NCBI GenBank assembly: GCA_964560135.1
Contig: CAZLKN010000043.1
Coordinates: 1-26,013, forward strand
Direction of reading: 5' to 3'
Source of the DNA: CAZLKN01 sp964560135
GTDB taxonomy: Bacteria; Actinomycetota; JAICYB01
Length of the DNA: 26,013 nucleotides
The notes beneath the pieces are model-generated. The model ran no database searches, had not been told where the DNA came from, and worked only from the letters and a program-made list of their open reading frames with translations. The translations under genes were made by a program, and so were the position numbers. Positions 5,847 to 13,813 of the stretch are shown one piece after another. How positions within the stretch are numbered: position 1 is the first letter of the stretch; the number at the start of each line of letters is the position of its first letter.

Positions 5847-7520
5847 TCACGCGTCGTCCCAGCCGGGGACGTGGGCGTTGTCGTGGGGGTTCGGATCCAC
5901 GGTGTGCTTCCCCGGGCCGGCCCCCAGCTCGATGCGCCGGACGGCTTTCACGTTCAGGCAGCCGGTCGATCCGCCGTCGACGACGAGACGGACACCAGAC
6001 CTGCCGGTGGTGATCGGCGGGACGAGAACCACCCCGGCCCGCAGGGCCTCCTCCACATCGAGGGTGACCGCGTAGCCGTCCACGGCGTGGAACGTGACTC
6101 GCGTGACTCCCTCGAGCGACGGGACCAGGCCCGCCAGCGCCCGCACGGTCACGGCGGTGTGGCCGTGGCTCCGGTCTCCGGCCAGGCGCCCGGCCTCGGG
6201 GTTCGCGAGCGCCACGAGCTCCGGGTGCGTCAGCTCGCGGGTCCCGGTGGGGGCCTGGAGAGCGACAAGCGCATCCACATGTCCGGCAGGACCGGTGCTC
6301 AGGGTTTCGTCCATCCGGATCAGCACCAAGACCCCCGTGACGGCGACCACTGCACCGACCACGGTGATCGCAGAGCCCGCACCCAGCAGGTCGGCGACGA
6401 TCCCGGCGAGCAGGGCCCCGACGGCGTATCCGAGGTCGCGCCAGAGCCGGTACACCCCGACGGCCGTTGCCCGCCACGAGGGGTGAGCGCGGTCCCCAAC
6501 GCCTGCGAGCAGGGTGGGGTACACGAGCGCCGTCCCCGCCCCCAGCACGACCGCGCTGAGCATCCACAGCGCGTACCCGCCGCTCACGACGAACCCCGCG
6601 ATGCCCGCCGCCTGTAACCACAGCCCGCCGACGATCAGCGGCTTGCGCCCGACCCGGTCCGACCACACGCCCGCCGGGATCTGCCCGAAGGCCCACACCG
6701 CCGGGTACACGGCCGCGACGGCGCCGATCCGCGCCACATCCAGGCCCTGCGCCGCGAGGTAGATGGGCAGCAGGCCCCACGCCATGCCGTCCTTGAGGTT
6801 GGTGACCAGACCCGCCTGGCAGATCGACGACAGCGACCGGTCGCGGACGGTCGCCATGCCGAAGACCTCGCCGAAGCTCCGTCGCCGCTCCAGCGGCCGG
6901 CCCTGGCGCGCTTCCTCGGCGGCGTGACCCGCGGTTTCCTTGACGAAGAGCACCGACAGCAGCAACCCGGTGATCGAGATCCCGAACCCGAGCAGGTAGG
7001 GGGCGGGACGCGGACCGTAGGCCGCGGCGAGGAGCCCCGTCCCCCAGGCGAACAGTGCCACCGCGCCGTAGCCGGCAACCTCGTTGAGACCCATCGCCAG
7101 CCCCCGCCGGCGCGGCCCCGCCAGGTCGATCTTCATGATCACGGTGGCCGACCAGGCCAGCCCCTGGTTCACGCCGAGCAGCACGTTGGCCGCGACCACC
7201 CAGCCCCAGCTCGGCGCCCAGATGATCATCGCGGGCACCGGCAGCGCTGCGATCCATCCCCACACCAGGAGCCGCTTGCGGGCGCCCCGGTCGGCGAGGT
7301 GGCCCGCGAGCAGGTTCGCGCCGGCCTTCACGATCCCGAAGGCCACGATGAACGACAGCGTGACCGAGGTGGCGGCGATGCCGAACTCCTGGTCGGCCAG
7401 CAGCGGCAGCACGCTGCGCTCGAGGCCGATCATCGCCCCCACGAAGGCGTTGATCGCCACGAGCAAGGCGAACTGGGGGGCGTTGGCGACAAGGCCGAGC
7501 CGGGGACGAGCGTCGGTCAT
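5847..7520 (-). CDS. MFS transporter with C-terminal sulfite-oxidase-like (Oxidored_molyb) fragment
   Basis: A 557-residue protein. Residues 1 to about 410 form a major-facilitator transporter with about 12 hydrophobic segments and the loop motifs GHLADRGARKRLL and GVWSDRVGRKPLI. Residues about 413-557 are cytoplasmic-type and resemble the second half of a molybdopterin-oxidoreductase (sulfite oxidase/YedY) domain: VTFHAVDGYAVTLDVEEAL, then VRLVVDGG and GCLNVKAVRRIEL. The usual Moco-ligating Cys region is absent, so this part is probably not an enzyme. The ATG at 7520 directly abuts the stop of the MBL-rhodanese gene (TAG then ATG), making it the last gene of the three-gene sulfur operon. Context suggests movement of a sulfur compound; substrate and direction cannot be read from sequence. 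Confidence 0.82.
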   Translation of the reverse strand: MTDARPRLGLVANAPQFALLVAINAFVGAMIGLERSVLPLLADQEFGIAATSVTLSFIVAFGIVKAGANLLAGHLADRGARKRLLVWGWIAALPVPAMIIWAPSWGWVVAANVLLGVNQGLAWSATVIMKIDLAGPRRRGLAMGLNEVAGYGAVALFAWGTGLLAAAYGPRPAPYLLGFGISITGLLLSVLFVKETAGHAAEEARQGRPLERRRSFGEVFGMATVRDRSLSSICQAGLVTNLKDGMAWGLLPIYLAAQGLDVARIGAVAAVYPAVWAFGQIPAGVWSDRVGRKPLIVGGLWLQAAGIAGFVVSGGYALWMLSAVVLGAGTALVYPTLLAGVGDRAHPSWRATAVGVYRLWRDLGYAVGALLAGIVADLLGAGSAITVVGAVVAVTGVLVLIRMDETLSTGPAGHVDALVALQAPTGTRELTHPELVALANPEAGRLAGDRSHGHTAVTVRALAGLVPSLEGVTRVTFHAVDGYAVTLDVEEALRAGVVLVPPITTGRSGVRLVVDGGSTGCLNVKAVRRIELGAGPGKHTVDPNPHDNAHVPGWDDA

Positions 7521-8867
7521 CTACCGCTCCACCGGGAGCCCGGCCTCCTGCCACGCCTGCAGGCCTCCGACGAGGTTCGCGACCCGAACCCCGCGGGCGG
7601 ACAGCAGGCTCGCCGCCGTGGCCGATCGCTCGCCGTGACCGCAGTGCACGATCACCTCGCCGGCCTCGGGGAGCCGGACCTCGGCGATACCGCCGAGCTC
7701 GATGGGGACGGCACCCGGGATGCGGCCCGTGGCCACCTCCCCGTCCTGGCGGACGTCGACGACCACCGCACCCCGCTGCGTCCGGCGCCGCGCTTCCTCG
7801 GGAGTGACCTCCTCCACCGAGGCGACCGGGAGTCCGGCGCGCTTCCAGGCCTCCACCCCGCCCTCGACCCATCCCACGACGGCGTCGTAGCCGATGCGAC
7901 GAGCCTGGCGGATCGCCCGCTGCCGGTCAGCCGGGTCCACCAGCAGGACCACCGGCGTCCCGAAGGGGACCACCCACCCGAGCCAGGACGCGAAGACGGG
8001 CCGGAACTGGATCGAGACCGCCCCCGTCGGATGCGCCTGCGCCCAGTCGGGGATCGGGCGCGCGTCCACCAGCCGGGCCCCGGCCTCGACTGCGGCCGCG
8101 GCCTCAAGCGGCTCCAGGGGCCGCGGCGGCTCGAGCTCGCGGAGCAACCGCGGACGGCGGTTCACGTCCCGCAGACGCAGGAAGTAGTGGGGGTAGGTCC
8201 CGTAACCGGCGAGCAGCTCGCGCACGAAGGCGTCCTCGTCGTCGATGGCGAGAAGCGGATTCGTCCTGCGTTGCGCTCCGATGGTCGTGACGCCGGCCTC
8301 CGCCGGACCGGTGGAGCAGAACGAGCCGGCCCCGTGCGTGGGGTGCAGGGCGATGGCGTCCGGGAGCCCGGCCAGGCGTCGCAGGCTCGCGAACTGGGCC
8401 CGGGCCAGCTCCTCGGTGCGGTCCGGCGAGATCAGGTCGGTGCGCGCCGCGCCCCCGGCGATCAGGGATCCGCCGCTGAACACGGCCGCCGGATCGCCGT
8501 CGGCGAGCACGAGATACGACACGTGCTCCGGGGTGTGGCCGGGTGTGTCCAGCACCCGGAACTCCGTGTCACCGAGGGTGAGGACGCGCCCCTCCTCCAC
8601 CCGGCGGTGCGGGTAGGCGAGATCGGCGCCGCCGGAGGCCAGCACCTCGGCCCCCACGGCCTCGGCGAGCTCGCGTCCGCCGCTGACGAAGTCGGCATGC
8701 AGGTGGGTTTCGAGGACCGCGACGATCCGCAGGCCCTGGCGTTCGGCGAGCTCGAGATGGGCGTCGACGTCGCGCGGGGGATCCACCGCCGCGGCGAGGC
8801 CGCTCCCGATGCCCACGAGGTAGGAGGTGTTCCCGAGGCCCTCGTCGGCGAGGGGGTGGACGCTCAT
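7521..8867 (-). CDS. Metallo-beta-lactamase/rhodanese protein (persulfide dioxygenase-like, two rhodanese domains)
   Basis: A 448-residue protein. Residues 1 to about 230 are a metallo-beta-lactamase fold of the ETHE1/persulfide-dioxygenase type (H55, H57 and D59 in THLHADFVSG; H111 in DTPGHTPEH; H178 in HPTHGAGSFC). Two rhodanese domains follow. The first (about 255-348) has Asp311 where the catalytic Cys belongs and is probably inactive. The second (about 352-448) has the active loop CGHGERS with Cys409. Such proteins oxidise glutathione- or other low-molecular-weight persulfides to sulfite and transfer sulfane sulfur. The metal site departs from the classic form in FSGGSLIAGGAARTDL, a variant common in this subfamily. 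The ATG 8867 overlaps the stop of the upstream repressor (ATGA), so translation is coupled. Confidence 0.88.
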   Translation of the reverse strand: MSVHPLADEGLGNTSYLVGIGSGLAAAVDPPRDVDAHLELAERQGLRIVAVLETHLHADFVSGGRELAEAVGAEVLASGGADLAYPHRRVEEGRVLTLGDTEFRVLDTPGHTPEHVSYLVLADGDPAAVFSGGSLIAGGAARTDLISPDRTEELARAQFASLRRLAGLPDAIALHPTHGAGSFCSTGPAEAGVTTIGAQRRTNPLLAIDDEDAFVRELLAGYGTYPHYFLRLRDVNRRPRLLRELEPPRPLEPLEAAAAVEAGARLVDARPIPDWAQAHPTGAVSIQFRPVFASWLGWVVPFGTPVVLLVDPADRQRAIRQARRIGYDAVVGWVEGGVEAWKRAGLPVASVEEVTPEEARRRTQRGAVVVDVRQDGEVATGRIPGAVPIELGGIAEVRLPEAGEVIVHCGHGERSATAASLLSARGVRVANLVGGLQAWQEAGLPVER

Positions 8868-9541
8868 CGGGTCTCGTCCCCCACGGCCACGGGGAGCCCG
8901 GCCCGGCGCCACTCCGGGAAGCCGTCCTCCAACCGCTTGGCCGGGCGACCCTTCCTCCGCAACGCCCGGACGGCCTGGTCGGCGTAGACGCAGTACGAGC
9001 CACGGCAGTAGGCCACGATCTCCCCGTCGCCGGGGACCGACCGCAGAGCGCGCGCCAGCTGCGCGGGTGAGACCCAGCGGGCGCCGGGGATGTGTCCGGA
9101 CTCGTACTCGGGTCGCGGCCGCACATCGATGAGCGTCACCTCGCCCCGCTTCATCCGCCGCAGGAGCTCGTCCCGGGAGACCGTCTCCAACTCGTCGCGC
9201 CGCCCCAGGTAGGCCTCGGTGAGTCGCTCGATCTCGGCGATGTGCTCGGTGGCCACACGTTGGACGGCGCTCCACAGCTCCGCCACGCTGTCGGAGGCCA
9301 GGCGGTAGTGGATGCGGGTACCGTCCCGCCGGGTCCGGACGAGCCCGGCACCGGCGAGCGCGCGCAGGTGATGCGACGTGTTCGCGACGGTCTGTGAGAG
9401 CTCGCCGGCGATGTCCTCCACCGAACGCTCCCCCTGGGCGAGCAGATCCACGATCTCCACCCGCCGCCCGCTGGCGAGCGCCTTGCCCGCGGCGGCGAAG
9501 GCCTCGAAGAGCTGATCCTTGGCGTTGCGTGATCCGGCCAC
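8864..9541 (-). CDS. ArsR-family repressor fused to a rhodanese domain (probable sulfane-sulfur sensor)
   Basis: A 225-residue fusion. Residues about 8-105 are a winged helix of the ArsR/SmtB family (SVEDIAGELSQTVANTSHHLRAL is the recognition helix region; RRDGTRIHYRLAS the wing). The ELCVCDL-type metal site is absent, and the DNA-binding part contains no Cys at all. Residues about 118-222 are a rhodanese domain (LIDVRP, SGHIPGA, active loop CRGSYC with C179 and C184). The only cysteines in the protein are therefore in that loop, suggesting the rhodanese itself receives sulfur and signals to the repressor domain. The start is GTG 9541 with GAGGAGGT 3 bases upstream. A palindromic operator lies over the promoter, so autoregulation is likely. 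First gene of the sulfur operon. Confidence 0.9.
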   Translation of the reverse strand: MAGSRNAKDQLFEAFAAAGKALASGRRVEIVDLLAQGERSVEDIAGELSQTVANTSHHLRALAGAGLVRTRRDGTRIHYRLASDSVAELWSAVQRVATEHIAEIERLTEAYLGRRDELETVSRDELLRRMKRGEVTLIDVRPRPEYESGHIPGARWVSPAQLARALRSVPGDGEIVAYCRGSYCVYADQAVRALRRKGRPAKRLEDGFPEWRRAGLPVAVGDETR

Positions 9542-9550
9542 CCGACCTCC

Positions 9551-9566
9551 TCAAGTCATCACTTGA
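9551..9566. promoter_or_regulatory. Operator of the ArsR-rhodanese operon
   Basis: TCAAGT-CATC-ACTTGA is a perfect 6-4-6 inverted repeat, the TCAA...TTGA form typical of ArsR-family operators. It overlaps the -10 box and the expected transcription start and ends just before the ribosome binding site. Autorepression is inferred. Confidence 0.75.
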
Positions 9567-9592
9567 ATAATCCAGAGTGGCTGGGATGTCAA
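9564..9592 (-). promoter_or_regulatory. Promoter of the sulfur operon (-35 TTGACA, 17-bp spacer, -10 TATTCA)
   Basis: TTGACA (9592-9587), a perfect -35, is followed after 17 bases by TATTCA (9569-9564). The weak -10 is covered by the palindromic operator. Transcription would start near 9557. Confidence 0.65.
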
Positions 9593-9600
9593 GCGGGCGC

Positions 9601-10599
9601 TCAGGCGGCGAGGACGCGCACCGCATTGCCGCCCAGGATGCCCAGACAAGTCTCCGGCGAGTGGCCGCGACGCAGCAGCGCCTCGGTCACCAGCGGCAGG
9701 TCGGTCGCGTCGCGCATCGGGGCGGGCAGCGTGATCCCACCGTCGAAGTCGGTGCCGAGGGCCACGTGGTCGGCCCCCACCGCCCGGACCGCTGCGTCGA
9801 CGTGGTCGGCCACGTCCTCGACCGAGCCCGCGAGACCGCCGGACAGGAAGGCCGGGAAAAGGATGATCCCGACCACCCCGTCGCGGTCCGCGATCGCCCG
9901 GGCCTGCTCGTCGGTGATGTTGCGCCACAGCGGCTTGGCCCCCGCCATCCCCGTGTGGGAGACGATGACGCGGCCGCGGTGGACGGCCAGACTCTCCTGG
10001 AACCCGCGCCGGTTCATGTGGGCGAGATCCAGGATCAGCCCATGGTGGTCGACGGCCTCCACGAGGGCGCGGCCGTAGGCCGTGAGCGGCGCATCGCCGC
10101 GGCCCGGCAGGGAGTTGGGCTGGCAGGCGACGTTGGGTACGAGGTGCGCCGGCCCCACCATGCGCAAACCGAGCCCCTTCCAGGCCCCCAGCACGTCGAG
10201 GTCGAAGCCCACAAGATGGGCACCCTCGATGCCGAACACCACGCGAAGCTCGCCGGCGCGCTTGGCCTGGGCGACGTCCTCGCCGGGGGCCAGGACGCGC
10301 GTGCCGCCGTCGCGCACCATGGCCGCGTGGGCCGCCAGCATGAGCTGCTCGGCGACCCCGGGCCCGTCCACGGCGTTGGTGACCGGTGCCGGGATCCCCA
10401 TCACCGCGAGGGCGACTCCGCCGCCGCGCAGGCGGGGGAAGTCGCTGTGGGATGCGAGCGCCCGCGCCGGGAAGGGACTCGGACGGTGCCGGCGCGCCAG
10501 GTCCAGGCGCAGGTAGCGCCACTGCAGGATCGCGTCACAGTGCAGGTCGACGACGGGGGCCGCGGCGTGGACCTCGAGCGCCTCCGCCGAGAAGGCCAT
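9601..10599 (-). CDS. Membrane dipeptidase, peptidase family M19
   Basis: A 332-residue zinc dipeptidase of the renal-dipeptidase family, usually active on dipeptides including D-amino-acid or dehydropeptide forms. Metal ligands are visible: H20 and D22 (VDLHCD), E125 (GIEGAH), the DLAHM segment (H194) and H215 (VSHTG). GTDFDGG near the C-terminus supplies the catalytic-side Asp. Length is near the bacterial family norm; there is no signal peptide, so it should be cytoplasmic. The ATG at 10599 shares one base with the stop codon of the preceding hydrolase (TGATG), so it is the last gene of a three-gene overlapping operon. Confidence 0.9.
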   Translation of the reverse strand: MAFSAEALEVHAAAPVVDLHCDAILQWRYLRLDLARRHRPSPFPARALASHSDFPRLRGGGVALAVMGIPAPVTNAVDGPGVAEQLMLAAHAAMVRDGGTRVLAPGEDVAQAKRAGELRVVFGIEGAHLVGFDLDVLGAWKGLGLRMVGPAHLVPNVACQPNSLPGRGDAPLTAYGRALVEAVDHHGLILDLAHMNRRGFQESLAVHRGRVIVSHTGMAGAKPLWRNITDEQARAIADRDGVVGIILFPAFLSGGLAGSVEDVADHVDAAVRAVGADHVALGTDFDGGITLPAPMRDATDLPLVTEALLRRGHSPETCLGILGGNAVRVLAA

Positions 10600-11477
10600 C
10601 AGCCCCGGGGGTCGGCCCCCAGGAAGTCGAGGAGGTGCCGGTTCACCTCCTCGGGCCGCTCCTGCTGGATCCAGTGGCCGGTGTCCGCGAGGGTCTGCAG
10701 CGCGAACGGACCGGTGACGTGCTCACCGGCCCGCACGCCCAGGTCGGCGGCCAGGTAGGGATCGTCCAGACCCCACAGCAGCAGCACGGGACAGCCCACC
10801 GCAGGCAGCTCCGGACGCTCCGCGGCGAGCATCGTGGACGGATGTACGTTGGCGCGGTACCAGTTGAGGCCGGCCGTCAGCCGCCCCGGCCGGGAGAACG
10901 CCTCGACGTAGCGGGCCACGTCGGCGTCCGGGATCGGGACGCTGGCGGTCTCGTAGAACCAGGCCTTCAGCAGCGCGCAGCCGTCCCGCGACAACAGCTC
11001 CTCGGCCACGCCCTCGAGCTGGAACAGGAACATGTACCAGGATGACCGGAGCTGCGGCAGGTGGCCGGGCAGCGCCTCCCGCCACACGTTGGGGTGGGGG
11101 GCGTTGAGCACGGCGAGCCGCTCGACCTTGTCGGGGGCCAGCGCCGCGAACCCCCACCCGAGCGCGCCGCCCCAGTCGTGGGCCACCACCGCCGCCCGGC
11201 CCCCGACGGCGTCGATCACCGCGCTCACGTCGGCGAAGGAGTTCGGCAGGGCGTAGTCGGCGACCTCCGGCGGCGCCTCGGATTCGCCGAACCCCCGCAG
11301 GTCGGGGGCCACGGCGCGGTAGCCGGCCGCGGCCAGCGCGGCCATCTGGTGACGCCAGGACCACCAGAACTCGGGGAACCCGTGGAGGAACACCACGGGA
11401 CGGCCGCCGGCCGGGCCTTCCTCCACCACGTGGATCGCCACGCCGGAGGAGTCGACCGTGTACTCCCGGCGGGTCAT
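10599..11477 (-). CDS. Alpha/beta hydrolase, epoxide hydrolase-like
   Basis: A 292-residue alpha/beta hydrolase. The oxyanion motif HGFPEFWWSWRHQ (32-44) and nucleophile elbow AHDWGGALGW with Asp101 are those of epoxide hydrolases and fluoroacetate/haloalkane dehalogenases. WGLDDPYL supplies the charge-relay Asp and TGHWIQQERPEEVN the catalytic His. A helical cap lies between about 135 and 220. HGFPE with a following SWR.Q favours epoxide hydrolase over dehalogenase, but substrate cannot be fixed. The start is ATG 11477, overlapping the stop of the Gfo/Idh/MocA gene (ATGA). Confidence 0.85.
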   Translation of the reverse strand: MTRREYTVDSSGVAIHVVEEGPAGGRPVVFLHGFPEFWWSWRHQMAALAAAGYRAVAPDLRGFGESEAPPEVADYALPNSFADVSAVIDAVGGRAAVVAHDWGGALGWGFAALAPDKVERLAVLNAPHPNVWREALPGHLPQLRSSWYMFLFQLEGVAEELLSRDGCALLKAWFYETASVPIPDADVARYVEAFSRPGRLTAGLNWYRANVHPSTMLAAERPELPAVGCPVLLLWGLDDPYLAADLGVRAGEHVTGPFALQTLADTGHWIQQERPEEVNRHLLDFLGADPRG

Positions 11478-12493
11478 GCCGGTTCGCGACGCTCCAGGGG
11501 CGGGCTCTGGGGGGTCGGGTGCTGCACCGCGGGCCGCACGCCGAGGATCGTCCGGATCCGTTCCAGGACCCGCAGGGTCACGGGCGCGTCGGCGAAGCCG
11601 GACAGCGGCGGTGCGCCGCCGTTGACGGCGGCCACGAATGCGGTGAGCTGGTGAACGTAGGTCGAGCCGTCCGCCACCCGTTCGGCCCGCTCCGCCTCCC
11701 CGACCTTGACGCGGAGCCGGTAGAAGAGCTGGGGCGCGAACGGGTTGAGGACGCTCAGGTGCCCCTTGGTCCCGCGCACGACGAGGCGGGCCCACGGGGG
11801 GCCGAGGATCGAGCCCCGCACCGTGGCCTCGATGCCGCGGGGGAAGGCCAGCGTCGCCTCGAAGGAGCGGTCGACACCCTGCCGGGACAACGATCCCACG
11901 GCCGTGAGCACCTCGGGGTCGCCGGGGACCAGTTCCCGGGCCACACTCACGACGTAGGGGCCGACGTCCATCGCGGCACCGCCCGCCAGGGACGCGCTCC
12001 AACGGATGTCCCAGGGCATGACGATGGGGACGGCGAGCGCCGCCTCCACGTGCCGGAGCTCACCGAGCTCGCCCGAGCCGACGATGCTCTGCACCCTGGC
12101 CATCAGCGGATGGTAGCGGTAGTGGAGCGCCTCCATGGCCACGAGCCCGGACCCCTTGGCCGCCTCCGCCATCCGCCTGCCCTCCGCCTCCGAGGATGCC
12201 AGCGGCTTCTCGCACAGGACGTGCTTGCCGGCATCCAGGGCCCGGATCGCCCAGGGGGCGTGCAGCGCGTTGGGCAGCGGGATGTAGACCGCGTCGACAT
12301 CGGGGTCCGCGAGCACCTCGTCGTAGGACCCGTAGGCCCGGGGGATCCGGTGCCGGCGCGCGAAGCGCCGCGCGCGCTCCAGGCGTCGCGAACCCACCGC
12401 GGTGACCTCGACCCCGTCGACCCTGCGGGCCGGACGGACGAGGGCAAGCGGCGCGATACGCGCACAACCGAGGATCCCCACTCGCAGCGTCAT
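11474..12493 (-). CDS. Gfo/Idh/MocA family NAD(P)-dependent oxidoreductase
   Basis: A 339-residue oxidoreductase. The N-terminal Rossmann domain starts GILGCARIAPLALV (residues 5-18) and carries VYIPLPNALHAPWAIRALDAGKHVLCEKPLA with the conserved EKP lysine. The C-terminal substrate domain includes EALHYRYHP and WDIRW...GGAAMDVGPYVV. The sequence is close to the dihydrodiol dehydrogenase-like branch, which acts on sugars or trans-dihydrodiols. The start is placed at ATG 12493 (MTLRVGILG) because a -10 box TAGGCT ends 8 bases upstream, giving a leaderless mRNA. An in-frame ATG at 12514 would fall within or ahead of the promoter. It heads the operon with the hydrolase and dipeptidase. Confidence 0.88.
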   Translation of the reverse strand: MTLRVGILGCARIAPLALVRPARRVDGVEVTAVGSRRLERARRFARRHRIPRAYGSYDEVLADPDVDAVYIPLPNALHAPWAIRALDAGKHVLCEKPLASSEAEGRRMAEAAKGSGLVAMEALHYRYHPLMARVQSIVGSGELGELRHVEAALAVPIVMPWDIRWSASLAGGAAMDVGPYVVSVARELVPGDPEVLTAVGSLSRQGVDRSFEATLAFPRGIEATVRGSILGPPWARLVVRGTKGHLSVLNPFAPQLFYRLRVKVGEAERAERVADGSTYVHQLTAFVAAVNGGAPPLSGFADAPVTLRVLERIRTILGVRPAVQHPTPQSPPLERREPA

Positions 12494-12501
12494 GGCGCCA
12501 G

Positions 12502-12507
12502 AGCCTA
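12502..12507 (-). promoter_or_regulatory. -10 box of a leaderless transcript (Gfo/Idh/MocA operon)
   Basis: TAGGCT on the minus strand, ending 8 bases before ATG 12493, with no ribosome binding site between. Confidence 0.55.
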
Positions 12508-12550
12508 GCAGCACGCCGCCGCCTCACTCCAGCCGACCAGGTCACCGGAC

Positions 12551-12880
12551 TCAAGTGACCCGTGTCCCGTCGGGGACCGGGCGCTCCGGCGCGAGCAGCA
12601 CGACTCCTTCGGGGGTCTCGAATCCGAGCGTGAGGACCTCCGATTCGAACGGCCCCACCCGTCGCGGCGGGAAGTTCGTCACGCAGACCACCTGCCGGCC
12701 GACGAGATCGTCGACGGCGTACAGGTGGGTGATGCGGGCGCTGGACCGCTTCTCCCCCACCTCCGGGCCGAGGTCGATCCACAGCTTGTAGGCGGGGGCG
12801 CGGGCCTCCGGGAAGGCCTCCGCGCGTACCACGGTGCCCACACGCATCTCGTACTCGAAGAACCCCTCGACGGACGGCAC
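12551..12880 (-). CDS. CsaA-like tRNA-binding-domain protein
   Basis: A 109-residue single tRNA-binding (OB-fold) domain matching CsaA, described as an export-related chaperone in Bacillus; the same domain is found at the C-terminus of MetRS and in Trbp111. Family signatures are FFEYEMRVGTVVRAEAFPEARAPAYKLWIDLG, then SSARITHLY, GRQVVCVTNFPPR and ESEVLTLG. The start is GTG 12880, 5 bases after the stop of the upstream hydrolase. No separate ribosome binding site is visible, so translation is probably coupled. Confidence 0.9.
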   Translation of the reverse strand: MPSVEGFFEYEMRVGTVVRAEAFPEARAPAYKLWIDLGPEVGEKRSSARITHLYAVDDLVGRQVVCVTNFPPRRVGPFESEVLTLGFETPEGVVLLAPERPVPDGTRVT

Positions 12881-12885
12881 GGACG

Positions 12886-13758
12886 CTACAGCCTCGTCAG
12901 GATCGCCTCGGTGACACGCTCGGGGACCTCGATCGACGGCCAGTGGCCGACGTCGGGCCACGTGACGACCTCCGTGTCCGGCCGGAGCTCGCGCAGGTGA
13001 TGCGCCATGCCCACGACCGCGATGGGATCCTGCTCGCCCCATACCGCGGTGACGGGGCCGGCGTGGTCCACGAGTCCGCTCGTCCACCGGGGCTGGTTGG
13101 CGCGTCGCTCCTCGACGTAGCGGATCAACCGGGGCAGCAACCGGTCGCCGCCGTCGCGGCGGAGCAGGGTGAGCATCGCCTCCAGCTCCTCTTCGGACGG
13201 CTGATGCTCCGCGGAGAACGTCTCCCGCAGGCCCGGCTTGAAGCCCTCGAGCTCGAGGGGTTCCGGGAGTTGCTCGTCGGGCATCTGGAGCAGGAGCTGC
13301 TGCCCGGCCGACAGCTGGGCCATGTCGATGAAGATCGAGCCGTTGGTGAGGATCGTCCGCTCGATGGTGAACGGGAGCTCGCCCTCCGTCGATCGCTTCA
13401 GCAGCTCGGCGGCCACCGTGTCCCCCATGTCGTGGGCCACGAGCACGCAGCGCTGGATCCCGACCTCCGCGGCGACGGCCTCGGCCAGGTCGGCCTGTTC
13501 GTACAGCGAGTAGCGGGCCCCGGGGGGCTTGTCCGAGAACCCGTAGCCGAGGAAGTCGAAGGTGACCACGCGGGTGCGTTTGGCGAGCTCCGGCACCACC
13601 CGGTGCCAGTCGAAGGACGAGGAGGGGAATCCGTGGAGGATGAACACGAACCTCCCGGGATGGCTGTTGGTGTCCACCACGAAGATCCGGTTGCCCTCGT
13701 GGTCGAGGAACCGGCCGGCATCCATCCAGTCGGACACGGCCGCCGGCAGCCCGCTCAC
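12886..13758 (-). CDS. Alpha/beta hydrolase, haloalkane dehalogenase-like
   Basis: A 290-residue alpha/beta hydrolase. HGFPSSSFDWHRV (42-54) is the oxyanion region, Asp110 in LVAHDMGDTV is the nucleophile, GEQDPIA holds the charge-relay Asp and DVGHWPSIEVPERV the catalytic His. FDFLGYGFSDKP is shared with haloalkane dehalogenases and related ester hydrolases. The Asp nucleophile excludes a simple serine esterase. The start is GTG 13758, with GGAGGGG 5 bases upstream. The gene is divergent from the M20 peptidase; the 55-base gap contains a GTATAC core that may serve promoters in both directions. Substrate unknown. Confidence 0.83.
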   Translation of the reverse strand: MSGLPAAVSDWMDAGRFLDHEGNRIFVVDTNSHPGRFVFILHGFPSSSFDWHRVVPELAKRTRVVTFDFLGYGFSDKPPGARYSLYEQADLAEAVAAEVGIQRCVLVAHDMGDTVAAELLKRSTEGELPFTIERTILTNGSIFIDMAQLSAGQQLLLQMPDEQLPEPLELEGFKPGLRETFSAEHQPSEEELEAMLTLLRRDGGDRLLPRLIRYVEERRANQPRWTSGLVDHAGPVTAVWGEQDPIAVVGMAHHLRELRPDTEVVTWPDVGHWPSIEVPERVTEAILTRL

Positions 13759-13800
13759 GACGTCCCCTCCGCCCGCATGCCTGCGATGGTGGCACACGTA

Positions 13801-13806
13801 TACGCT
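13801..13806 (+). promoter_or_regulatory. -10 box of a leaderless transcript (M20 peptidase operon)
   Basis: TACGCT ends 7 bases before ATG 13814. It overlaps a palindromic GTATAC at the centre of the divergent intergenic region. Confidence 0.55.
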
Positions 13807-13813
13807 GGAGCGC

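Noticed and set aside
5831..5867. Inverted repeat CCCGGCT / AGCCGGG with a 23-base loop between the sigma factor and MFS genes
   Set aside because: Long loop, no T-run on either strand, and half of it lies in coding sequence, so it is weak as a bidirectional terminator.
12494..12514. Upstream ATG (12514) as start of the Gfo/Idh/MocA gene
   Set aside because: It lies upstream of the -10 box that fits a leaderless start at 12493, and the extra residues precede the normal start of the Rossmann fold.
12540..12560. GGTCAC-N9-GTGACC inverted repeat overlapping the stop of the CsaA-like gene
   Set aside because: Only 6 bp of stem and no T-run; such repeats are expected by chance in GC-rich DNA.
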